Of a stretch of 32,746 bases of DNA, positions 25,163 to 31,690 are shown piece by piece. The stretch covers positions 1 to 32,746 of the forward strand of contig JBATTK010000092.1 in assembly GCA_049670505.1 (NCBI GenBank), read 5' to 3'. The notes beneath the pieces are model-generated. The model did no database searches. It was not told the origin of the DNA and was given only the letters and a program-made list of their open reading frames with translations. The position numbers and the translations under genes are program-made. The stretch is from JBATTK01 sp049670505. Its GTDB lineage: Bacteria; Bacteroidota; Bacteroidia; Flavobacteriales; Flavobacteriaceae. The first letter of the stretch is position 1; every line of letters begins with the position of its first letter.

Positions 25163-25834
25163 TTAGATTCTTTTATCCTTGGTACTCTTATCAAAGGCAA
25201 TTAGATTGAACATTTGGCGCATGCGACTTCTTACACGCTTGCCATAGCGTTCTTCCAATTCTTCAGCATTTAAATTTGTAGTGGCATGAGTCGGTATCTT
25301 TGCATTTAAGAATAGCTCGTATCTAGAAAGGATGATTTCGCCGAGTACATTACAATCTTTTCCAAAGTGGCGACCCATAGGTTCCACTCCCAAATCATCA
25401 AAGCAGTAAAAACGTCCATCACCGTAATCCTCTATAATCCTAAACCCAATATGATTGAAGCCAAAAGCAACATTCCTAGCCGGTATTATCTCATATGGCC
25501 TTCTGTGGGGAACTATATAGCGAATCAATCGCATTAAGCTTGTTTTACCGCAGCCTACCGGGCCGGATAACAAGATACCCTTGTCAGGGTCTAGCCCATA
25601 CTTGGCACAATTGTCATAGTCCCGAACAATGTAATTACAAAGCTGTAGCAGTACACGTTTGTCCTCTTCATAAATCTTAAAATGCTTTCCAGATAATAGT
25701 TTACCCTTAGCTTCTAAGTAAATAAGAACCTTGGCGAAGTCATATTCTACTTTTTTTCCGTCGAAATCCCCAAGGGAATAGACAACACTACCTTCCGATA
25801 TTTTAGAGGGGTTCGCCATAGTTCTTTTGCTCAT
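25163..25834 (-). CDS. DnaC/IstB-like AAA+ ATPase (helicase-loader type)
   Basis: 223 residues with Walker A SGPVGCGKTSLM, Walker B FYCFDDLG, sensor-like HATTNLNAEELEERYG and an arginine-finger region RVRSRMRQMFN, the order seen in DnaC-type ATPases. These load the replicative helicase on single-stranded DNA. It overlaps the preceding gene by 32 bases, so the two are co-translated; an initiator-like protein and a loader side by side suggest the element replicates itself after excision. Start at 25834 (ATG overlapping as ATGA); an alternative ATG is five codons in. Confidence 0.82.
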   Translation of the reverse strand: MSKRTMANPSKISEGSVVYSLGDFDGKKVEYDFAKVLIYLEAKGKLLSGKHFKIYEEDKRVLLQLCNYIVRDYDNCAKYGLDPDKGILLSGPVGCGKTSLMRLIRYIVPHRRPYEIIPARNVAFGFNHIGFRIIEDYGDGRFYCFDDLGVEPMGRHFGKDCNVLGEIILSRYELFLNAKIPTHATTNLNAEELEERYGKRVRSRMRQMFNLIAFDKSTKDKRI

Positions 25835-26474
25835 TTACCATTAAAAAATCCTTGCTTTTTGAAACTATTTGTAATGTTGGTTGCTCTTTGATTTCCCTTG
25901 CTTTCAGCATCCAGTTTTCTGCAATTGCCCTCCAATTTTCAATTTTGACCTTCCCCCCTATTTTCCATCCTACACCCTCATAGTGATTGTAAAATTTTAG
26001 GGCATCCATAGATGGCCATTTTTTTGACTTAAAAAAATCAATAACTTCAAGTTCATTTTTTGGCTTTCTCTGTGCAGATAGTTTTGATTGTTTGGAGTGT
26101 TTATTATATAAGGAAAGTGGTACGTTTTTAGGACAGTACTGTTTCATAAGTGTACCAGTAAGTCCCGTTTCTGTACCATCAGTAGTACAGATTTGATACA
26201 TTCTAACCATTGTCTTTTGCGTAGGGTTCTGTGTTGGCAGATAGCTGATATATTCCCAATCGGCCAAATCTTTGATAAGGCGATGATATGTTGAACGGGA
26301 ACCGATTTTTGCCATTTTCATTATTTCGATTCTATTTGCATAAAAGGCATCCGGGAAATGGTGTAAGTTCCAATAGAAAAATAGTGCCAGATAAAGGCTG
26401 ATGTGCCCACTATGAAGGCGAGCATCCGAATAGAATTCATGAAAAGCTGCGTTCAAATGCGTAATGTAGTTCAT
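25803..26474 (-). CDS. putative replication or regulatory protein with N-terminal winged-helix region
   Basis: 223 residues. The first 80 (ALFFYWNLHHFPDAF, then IMKMAKIGSRSTYHRLIKDL) resemble a winged-helix domain found in Bacteroidota element proteins encoded beside DnaC. The linker is lysine/serine-rich (KHSKQSKLSAQRKPKNEL) and the C-terminal part (IDFFKSKKWPSMDALKFYNHYEGVGWKIGGK) resembles the DnaD-type or primosomal segment that recruits a helicase loader. ATGA overlap with the HTH gene and a 32-base overlap with the ATPase gene give one operon. Its role as origin-binding protein is inferred from context. Confidence 0.7.
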   Translation of the reverse strand: MNYITHLNAAFHEFYSDARLHSGHISLYLALFFYWNLHHFPDAFYANRIEIMKMAKIGSRSTYHRLIKDLADWEYISYLPTQNPTQKTMVRMYQICTTDGTETGLTGTLMKQYCPKNVPLSLYNKHSKQSKLSAQRKPKNELEVIDFFKSKKWPSMDALKFYNHYEGVGWKIGGKVKIENWRAIAENWMLKAREIKEQPTLQIVSKSKDFLMVNEQKNYGEPL

Positions 26475-26761
26475 GCCCGTCTAGCTTCATTTTGGACTTC
26501 GTTTTCTAAAAGCATTCTATCGATTTCCGCAGCATCATAAAAGAAAATTCCCTCTATTTTATGACCCTTTAGTATTTCTTTGTTCCTGAGTTTTTGAAGC
26601 GTTGTAGTACTGATTTTTAATTTCCTTTTTACGTCGGCAGACCGAAGCCATGAAATAGGTTCGGGTTTTGTATTGAACTTGGCAAGTAGCTCCTCTATTT
26701 CTTCTAGAAGTTCAATTTTGAATTCCCTTAAATCGTCTGTAGTGATTATACTTGTTGGCAT
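26471..26761 (-). CDS. Xis-like helix-turn-helix (HTH_17/MerR-like) protein
   Basis: 96 residues from ATG 26761 (MPTSIITTDDLREFK). A longer frame to 27007 reads through repeat-rich control DNA and looks unnatural, so it is rejected. The C-terminal half SWLRSADVKRKLKISTTTLQ and KLRNKEILKGHKIEGIFFYD is the winged HTH of small excisionase-like DNA-binding proteins that follow RteC in CTnDOT-like elements. There it acts as recombination directionality factor or regulator of excision. It leads the operon with the replication-type proteins. Confidence 0.8.
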   Translation of the reverse strand: MPTSIITTDDLREFKIELLEEIEELLAKFNTKPEPISWLRSADVKRKLKISTTTLQKLRNKEILKGHKIEGIFFYDAAEIDRMLLENEVQNEARRA

Positions 26762-26779
26762 ATGTTCCGTTCTTTTTAA

Positions 26780-26819
26780 AATCCCACCGCTAGTTATAGT
26801 TTTTAAAAGCGGTGGGATT
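26780..26819. repeat. 12-bp perfect inverted repeat upstream of the HTH gene
   Basis: AATCCCACCGCT (26780-26791) and AGCGGTGGGATT (26808-26819) pair perfectly over 12 bases with a 16-base loop. It lies just upstream of the HTH start and is unusually GC-rich for this region. On the minus strand it is followed by a short ATTTTAAAAAG, so it could be an attenuator, a terminator-like barrier or an operator. The loop is too long for a typical strong terminator. Confidence 0.55.
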
Positions 26820-26876
26820 ACAGCAATTTGACTTTTCAAGAACAAATTTGAATAGTTCTGATGGGTTTTGTTCACC

Positions 26877-27033
26877 AGTACGACCGTACTACGGTGAAAT
26901 TTTAACATTATTAAATTTGATATGATTTGGTATGATTTGTACCCTAAAACATCTTTAAATAGATACGCAATTTCCAAAATACAGCCTTTAAGAGGCTTAT
27001 TTTTCAATTACCGGAGGTCGACCGGAGTACGGT
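26877..27033. promoter_or_regulatory. repeat-rich control region between rteC and the HTH operon
   Basis: The stretch holds AGTACG-ac-CGTACT (26877-26890) nested with ACCGTAcTACGGT (26883-26895), two tandem 10-base units TATGATTTGG/TATGATTTGT (26921-26940), and a repeated ACCGGAG (27010-27016 and 27021-27027) followed by TACGGT (27028-27033). With the 12-bp stem at 26780, this is dense control DNA. Operators for RteC and the HTH protein, or an origin, are the likely contents. Confidence 0.5.
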
Positions 27034-27068
27034 TATAAAAGTGAATAAATATGGGGTATAGGAACGTG

Positions 27069-27905
27069 CTACTCTTCAGTACTATCCATATGTGATTGTA
27101 AACCGGAGGATAAATCGTCCAAAAATTTAGTTCGACTATTTTTTCTCGATTTGATTTCAGAAAAGATTTTATAGAAATCTCCCATATCGAAATGAAGTAC
27201 CTGTTGAAACGCCAACGCTATTTCCTTAATATCAGCGTTGCCATTATTGATTACTCGGTTATGGTGTAAGGCGTAAATTAGTTCGGTTAGGGCTGATTTA
27301 CTTGACGTCCATTGTAGATTTAAATGTGAGTTAAGTTCTGGAGATTTTTGGTTATAGGATTTTGATTTATCTATCATCCTGTTTTGCAAATACATCACAA
27401 ATAAATCATAGGCCTTAAATTCTGCAAGCAGTAAATCTTTTGGAGTACTGAAATCAGGGTCATGGAAATATATGTGTGGTGATAGAATAGGAAATGCATT
27501 CAGATATTTTCTGGTAAAATAGTGTTCATCAAAATGGGTACGCCCAGATGATACGTATTCACTAAAATCGATATGATTCCGATAAAAACGGTTTAATCGA
27601 TTTAATCTTTTTTTAATGAATTTACGCTGCACATCTAAATTCGCCTTTGGAAATTCCAGTTCGAATGATCGAACCTGAGAATGGTAGAGTAATTGGGCAG
27701 AAGGAACGGTTTTAAAATTCTTAAAAAAGTCTATTTCCCTTTCTATAGAATCAAATCCATCATTAACGACACTTCTCTTGAAAATAGAAAGTAAAGTGTG
27801 GCATAGTCGAATTGAATGATTTGCGCGTTTTACAATATTAGGAATATTGTCCTGCGCCTCTTTCAAATCGAATTGAAGGCTTTCAATAAAGGGTTTAAAA
27901 TCCAT
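27069..27905 (-). CDS. rteC: RteC-family regulator of excision
   Basis: 278 residues, soluble and helical. The family end is clear: LQWTSSKSALTELIYALHHN then INNGNADIKEIALAFQQVLH and DMGDFYKIFSEIKSRKNSRTK. RteC of CTnDOT is a DNA-binding activator that switches on the excision (xis) operon by binding inverted half-sites ahead of it. Here it lies directly upstream of the HTH operon with that repeat-rich gap between. CTnDOT's RteA/RteB two-component pair and tetQ are absent from the window, so its induction must be different. Two CCGTA-type arrays flank the gene. Confidence 0.88.
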   Translation of the reverse strand: MDFKPFIESLQFDLKEAQDNIPNIVKRANHSIRLCHTLLSIFKRSVVNDGFDSIEREIDFFKNFKTVPSAQLLYHSQVRSFELEFPKANLDVQRKFIKKRLNRLNRFYRNHIDFSEYVSSGRTHFDEHYFTRKYLNAFPILSPHIYFHDPDFSTPKDLLLAEFKAYDLFVMYLQNRMIDKSKSYNQKSPELNSHLNLQWTSSKSALTELIYALHHNRVINNGNADIKEIALAFQQVLHFDMGDFYKIFSEIKSRKNSRTKFLDDLSSGLQSHMDSTEE

Positions 27906-28093
27906 AGCTCTACTTTTACAATCCTACAATTGTATAGCCATCAAAATACAGTAAGGTTTGGAAAGTAGTTGGTTAAAAATCGATGGTTTATACAGATTGT
28001 CACCCTTCGAAATAGAACTAAGTATGCTTCTGAATTAGATTTTCGAGGGCTATTAAAAATACAATCCAAAAATTTGATTTTGCGAAAATAGTA

Positions 28094-28131
28094 CCGTACT
28101 TCAATACGGAAAACCCGTATTTTTCCTACGG
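28094..28131. promoter_or_regulatory. array of four alternating CCGTA/TACGG half-sites
   Basis: CCGTA (28094-28098), TACGG (28105-28109), CCGTA (28115-28119) and TACGG (28127-28131) repeat at 10-12 base steps, about one helical turn. The inner pair also makes a hairpin AATACGG-aaaac-CCGTATT ahead of a T run. The array lies between the end of the luxR-type gene and rteC, about 190 bases before rteC. The same half-sites occur at 26884-26894. A cooperative operator is the best reading. Confidence 0.5.
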
Positions 28132-28146
28132 AATCAAGAATTACGA

Positions 28147-29064
28147 CTAACTTCCCCTTGTACCGAAGCGACTTAAAAATTCTGTTCTACTGCTAACATT
28201 CGTTTTCTTGAAAATATTGGAAGCATGTTTAGAAACGGTGCTCTCGGCGATGCAAAAATCTTCACCAATTTCCTTATAACTGTAGTTGTCTAAAATCGAT
28301 AAAGAAATCTCTATTTCGCGTCTAGTCAAACCTTTATTGAGAAATTTAGGATTCAAATAAGTTTCTTTATTGTCTTTGTAAAATTCCAGCACTTCTACCA
28401 ATTTACTCTTATGCTCTAGGAGATATAGATATCTATCTATTTCCATTGCGGTCACGGCATAAAATGCAATATTCATTACGGTAAATGTAAGCCATTGATA
28501 GTCCCCAATCACCGTTAAAATTGGCAGTACAGCAATACATGTCATACTTATTAATGAAAGACGGTTACGCCGCAGAATAAACTTATTGGGATTTGGAGGG
28601 TCAGAGATTCTTTTAAAAAAAGCAAAACAAATATAAAGACAAATTGTTGACACTGGCAGTGAAAAATAGAGTCTCCCTGCATCAATAGAATTAGTTAAAA
28701 AATAAGGCAGCAAAAACAATAACAGAAAGCAGCCAACCACATAATAGGCAATATTTGCGACGGTCAACCGGAACTTTAAAAAAGTGATGTCATATTCGTT
28801 ATATAGATAATGAACAACATAAACGCACATTGCAATCGCCACTCCATACGTTATGATATACTGAAGAATAAATGGCCCTGGGAAGCTTTCTATCGGCAAA
28901 AGGCCACCGGTAAAGTTGTATAATATAAATAAGCACCCCAAAATTAAAAATCGATTAAGGTTATTGTGCTTAAGTCTTTGACTTTGAAAAAATACAAATA
29001 CTACGATTAGTATGTCTATTAATAGATAGAAAAAAGTAGTCCAATGTAAAGATGTTCCAAACAT
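28147..29064 (-). CDS. membrane-bound LuxR-type transcription regulator
   Basis: 305 residues. The N-terminal about 215 contain seven hydrophobic helices, starting TFFYLLIDILIVVFVFF and including LLFLLPYFL and ISMTCIAVLPILTVIGDYQ. A short helix linker follows and a LuxR/GerE HTH closes the protein: TRREIEISLSILDNYSYKEI, then AESTVSKHASNIFKKTN. A membrane sensor joined to its own DNA-binding domain is known in Bacteroidota. It follows the asparaginase-like gene by 12 bases, so the pair is an operon. It may replace the missing RteA/RteB as input to RteC. Signal unknown. Confidence 0.82.
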   Translation of the reverse strand: MFGTSLHWTTFFYLLIDILIVVFVFFQSQRLKHNNLNRFLILGCLFILYNFTGGLLPIESFPGPFILQYIITYGVAIAMCVYVVHYLYNEYDITFLKFRLTVANIAYYVVGCFLLLFLLPYFLTNSIDAGRLYFSLPVSTICLYICFAFFKRISDPPNPNKFILRRNRLSLISMTCIAVLPILTVIGDYQWLTFTVMNIAFYAVTAMEIDRYLYLLEHKSKLVEVLEFYKDNKETYLNPKFLNKGLTRREIEISLSILDNYSYKEIGEDFCIAESTVSKHASNIFKKTNVSSRTEFLSRFGTRGS

Positions 29065-29076
29065 AATAATTTGACA

Positions 29077-29565
29077 TTAGAATTCTTTTTCAAATTGATC
29101 CGCATCCAAATTCTTCCGAACATTATCCCAAGAAAAAATATTCCCGTTCATGGCGACATAGACTCCTACTTCCAAGAAATTGATAGCTCCTAAGGCATAT
29201 CCTAAATTGAAAGGGGCGTCAGTATTTTTTTTTACCCCCGAAATAAGTGCGCCAACCAAAACAATGGTCTTATCAAGTCCAAGCCTACCCAAGAACTTAG
29301 CCGTTTCCGCCATGGTCAGTGTACCATGGGTAATAAGAATTTTTTCTGAGTCTGCAATAGCAATTTTTTCAGCTAGTTCTATTCTATCTTTAGGAGTAAT
29401 GAACCGACTATCCTTTTGAAAGGCATTATTGATAGTATACTGGAGCGAAACATTGGCAGAATCAAGAAAGTCCGATATCGATATGGTCTCTCCGTCCGAC
29501 TTGTTTTCCGGGTCATCATATTCCAGTCCTTCAATGGTACCACCGGTTGTAATAATGTGTATCAT
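29077..29565 (-). CDS. one-domain asparaginase-like protein
   Basis: 162 residues from ATG 29565; the upstream start is a TTG and is not needed. It holds only the N-terminal domain of type I/II asparaginases (full enzymes have about 330). Visible motifs: IITTGGTIEGLEYDDP with the nucleophilic threonine, and ITHGTLTMAETAKFLG. In true asparaginases the second motif is HGTDTM and its aspartate binds the substrate amino group; here it is leucine. The end NGNIFSWDNVRKN fits a known short family of unknown function. Possible amidase or ligand sensor for the LuxR-type partner, which is inference. Confidence 0.78.
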   Translation of the reverse strand: MIHIITTGGTIEGLEYDDPENKSDGETISISDFLDSANVSLQYTINNAFQKDSRFITPKDRIELAEKIAIADSEKILITHGTLTMAETAKFLGRLGLDKTIVLVGALISGVKKNTDAPFNLGYALGAINFLEVGVYVAMNGNIFSWDNVRKNLDADQFEKEF

Positions 29566-29701
29566 GCCTTTGACATTTCCTATATTAAACAATTGTTGTT
29601 ATTATCTAAGTGTAATAATCGCCTTAAACAAAACAAGCATTCATGTTCTGAAATAGGATACCGTAAAGTGAAAGGTAGAATTCGCCCGTACGATACCATA
29701 A

Positions 29702-29778
29702 GACAGAAATGACATCAGATAATTTCTTATTCAGGTAATTTGAGAACTAATTAGTTTATAAAATAAGAAAATTCTGTC
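29702..29778. repeat. nested inverted repeats between integrase end and asparaginase-like gene
   Basis: GACAGAA (29702-29708) pairs with TTCTGTC (29772-29778), and inside it AATTTCTTATT (29721-29731) pairs with AATAAGAAAATT (29762-29773) with one bulge. The arms are AT-rich and 30 or more bases apart. The 285-base gap (29566-29850) holds no other clear feature. Possible roles are integrase mRNA ending or a protein site near recombination genes. Confidence 0.35.
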
Positions 29779-29850
29779 AAAAATGTAGCTCAAAAATCAT
29801 GCCTTTATCAATTCCCCCTAGTTTGTATATCAACTCCAAAACATCAATTT

Positions 29851-31116
29851 TCAAGCACTTCTCGACATGGACTTATTTACAGTTACCCCAGTCGATTTGA
29901 GTTTTGTTCTCAACAAGGCCATATCTTCACTGATTTTCTTTTCCATTACCCTAGCGTAAATTTGGGTTGTGGAAAGCCTTGTATGGCCAAGAAGCTTTGA
30001 TACCGTTTCTAGAGGCACTCCGTTGGCCAAGGTAACGGTCGTCGCAAAGGTATGTCTAGCTGCATGGAAGGAAATATTCTTGTCTATTTTACATTTAGCT
30101 ACGATTTTCTTTAAATAGGCATTGCACTTCTGGTTAGTATAAACTGGCAATAATAATTCTTTCTTACTTCCAAAGCCAGCGCAAGAGTATTTAAGCAAAA
30201 TTTCTTTTGACTTACCCAACAATGGAATCTTAACCGATGTTTTACTCTTTTCTCGCTTTGTGAAAATCCACTCATCTCCATCAATACCAATAACTACCTG
30301 TTCGTGTCTTAAACCTTTAACATCAACATATGAAAGCCCAGTATAGCAAGCAAACACAAAACAGTCACGAACCCTTGATAAGCCAATATCCCTTAAATCT
30401 AGCTCTTCGATTAACCTAAGCTCTTCCATAGTCAAATATTGCCGATCATAAGGTTTGAACTTCGCATTAAAAAAGGCGAATGGATCTCGTTTGATGCAAT
30501 CAAGTTTACAGGCAATTGTTGTCATCTTTTTAAAACGTTCCAAATGTTTCATAATCCCATTGTTACCTAATGGTTGGGATTTCATGAGAGGTTTGCACGT
30601 CCTTAGATAATTCTCGAAGCTCAAAATAAAAGCGTAGTTAATTTGAGTTAGCGGGATATCAGAAGTCTTATATTTATTTGATAAAAAGGAAAGAAGATAC
30701 TTCTCCGTGGCTTGATAGTTTTTAGCTGTACCCTTTTTAAGTTTCGGAATTTCATTCTCGCGGTTATATTTTAAAAGGTCTCTTAGGGTCCTTAAAGGAC
30801 TATCCTCGCCTAAATATCGAAGTTTAATGGCTTGAACTGTTATAAACCTACCCTCTTGTAACAAAGCTCGATAAACGTTTTTGATGTCTGAAGAGATATC
30901 ATCTAAAGCGTTGTTTATATAATTCGCGTTTTTCGTCTTAGGATTAACTCGCTCGGCACTGTAACACCAGTGTTCCTCAAAAATTGATTCTTTGGTACTG
31001 ATATCAGCAGAATTACCATCTAGCCTAATACGCAAATAAATTGGAGTTGTTCCATTCCTTCTGGTAGATTTCTTTTTCAACCAAAAGTGGACAATAAAAG
31101 TGTGTGTGTTTTTCAT
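29851..31116 (-). CDS. int: tyrosine recombinase, IntDOT-like integrase of the element
   Basis: 421 residues from ATG 31116 (a GTG one codon earlier is also in frame). The N-terminal arm/SAM-like domains (STRRNGTTPIYLRIRLDG and KLKKGTAKNYQATEKYLLSF) match Bacteroidota integrases. Catalytic residues: the first arginine place in TGLSYVD is serine (S262), as in IntDOT; H351 and R354 in HAARHT, LLGHTRLS, and nucleophile Y387 in TQIYARV. Such enzymes integrate and excise the element at att sites. The gene is at the right side of the element and reads leftward, with the candidate att region upstream. Confidence 0.93.
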   Translation of the reverse strand: MKNTHTFIVHFWLKKKSTRRNGTTPIYLRIRLDGNSADISTKESIFEEHWCYSAERVNPKTKNANYINNALDDISSDIKNVYRALLQEGRFITVQAIKLRYLGEDSPLRTLRDLLKYNRENEIPKLKKGTAKNYQATEKYLLSFLSNKYKTSDIPLTQINYAFILSFENYLRTCKPLMKSQPLGNNGIMKHLERFKKMTTIACKLDCIKRDPFAFFNAKFKPYDRQYLTMEELRLIEELDLRDIGLSRVRDCFVFACYTGLSYVDVKGLRHEQVVIGIDGDEWIFTKREKSKTSVKIPLLGKSKEILLKYSCAGFGSKKELLLPVYTNQKCNAYLKKIVAKCKIDKNISFHAARHTFATTVTLANGVPLETVSKLLGHTRLSTTQIYARVMEKKISEDMALLRTKLKSTGVTVNKSMSRSA

Positions 31117-31224
31117 CACTTTCGTTTTTAAAGATTATTAAATCAGTTAAACGAAAGCCAAATCGCTGTGAAAAGTCTATTGCGATTAATTAAACATGTC
31201 TAAGATACTGAATACATTTCCAAA

Positions 31225-31248
31225 AATAGGACACGTAATAGGACACGT
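31225..31248. repeat. tandem 12-bp repeat AATAGGACACGT x2
   Basis: Two exact, adjacent copies (31225-31236, 31237-31248) upstream of the integrase. CTnDOT attachment DNA contains short direct repeats bound by integrase arm domains, so these are candidate arm-type sites. Confidence 0.55.
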
Positions 31249-31271
31249 TCGATTATGGTATCAAAACTATT

Positions 31272-31313
31272 CAAATGAAACCAAAAAATACTTAATTTCT
31301 TGGTTTTCATTTG
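31272..31313. repeat. long inverted repeat upstream of the integrase
   Basis: CAAATGAAACCAA (31272-31284) pairs with TTGGTTTTCATTTG (31300-31313) with one bulged base and a 15-base loop. It is AT-rich, in the non-coding stretch between the integrase and the candidate att core. It may be an accessory-protein or integrase site. Confidence 0.5.
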
Positions 31314-31327
31314 TTTAGCTATAAAAT

Positions 31328-31349
31328 GGTATTAAAAAATACCCTTTTT
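31328..31349 (+). terminator. terminator-like hairpin
   Basis: GGTATT-aaaa-AATACC (31328-31343) is followed on the + strand by C and five T. There is no + strand gene upstream. On the minus strand it would sit just after the tRNA-end match at 31350-31362, where a tRNA terminator would be expected. Confidence 0.35.
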
Positions 31350-31362
31350 GTCGGGGTGGCAG
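31350..31362 (-). other. candidate attachment core: 13-bp match to a tRNA 3' end
   Basis: The minus strand reads CTGCCACCCCGAC. This equals the end of a tRNA T-stem (CTGC), acceptor strand (CACCCCG) and discriminator region, as in Bacteroidota tRNA-Pro, whose 5' end is CGGGGTG. The rest of a tRNA is absent: the sequence beyond becomes CATGCCACG, forming a small GTGGCA/TGCCAC hairpin (31356-31370). A tRNA-end fragment next to an integrase is the usual mark of an att site made by integration into a tRNA gene. Thirteen bases can occur by chance, so confidence is modest. Confidence 0.35.
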
Positions 31363-31406
31363 CATGCCACGTATCGTTACAAATAATTGATTTTCAGTAT
31401 TTTAAC

Positions 31407-31475
31407 CGTACTTATTTAAATCAAAACCCGATATGGACACTTGACCAAAATAGTAGCTAAAGAACGTACTTATTT
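31407..31475. repeat. 11-bp direct repeat CGTACTTATTT x2
   Basis: Exact copies at 31407-31417 and 31465-31475, 58 bases apart, each preceded by AA within two bases. They lie in the non-coding region right of the candidate att core and may be recombination or regulatory sites. Confidence 0.45.
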
Positions 31476-31597
31476 TGTGTTATTTACAATATAAAAATAA
31501 GGAATATTTTCATACGATTTCATCTAATTGTATTTGGTTGCAAAAACTTCCTTTTTAATCCAAGAGTAAAACAATTTTTATATCTGTATCCGTCAAA

Positions 31598-31651
31598 TTG
31601 TAACAGAGTAAGCGTAAATTTTTGCAATTCTTGTAACAAAGTCAGGGTAAA
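31598..31651. repeat. 21-bp imperfect direct repeat downstream of fic
   Basis: TTGTAACAGAGTAAGCGTAAA (31598-31618, 21 bases) recurs at 31631-31651 with three differences, 33 bases apart or about three helical turns. It lies 40 bases beyond the fic stop. Purpose unknown; a protein-binding pair is possible. Confidence 0.45.
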
Positions 31652-31690
31652 ATTAATCTGGATTACTTCAAATCAGATTTATGTTCCCTT

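Noticed and set aside
26762..27007. 82-codon N-terminal extension of the HTH protein
   Set aside because: It reads through the 12-bp inverted repeat and tandem repeats, is unlike a protein N-terminus, and the ATG at 26761 gives the normal family length.
29416..29712. 98-codon + strand frame opposite the asparaginase-like gene
   Set aside because: It overlaps a recognised gene and its promoter region, and has no motif.
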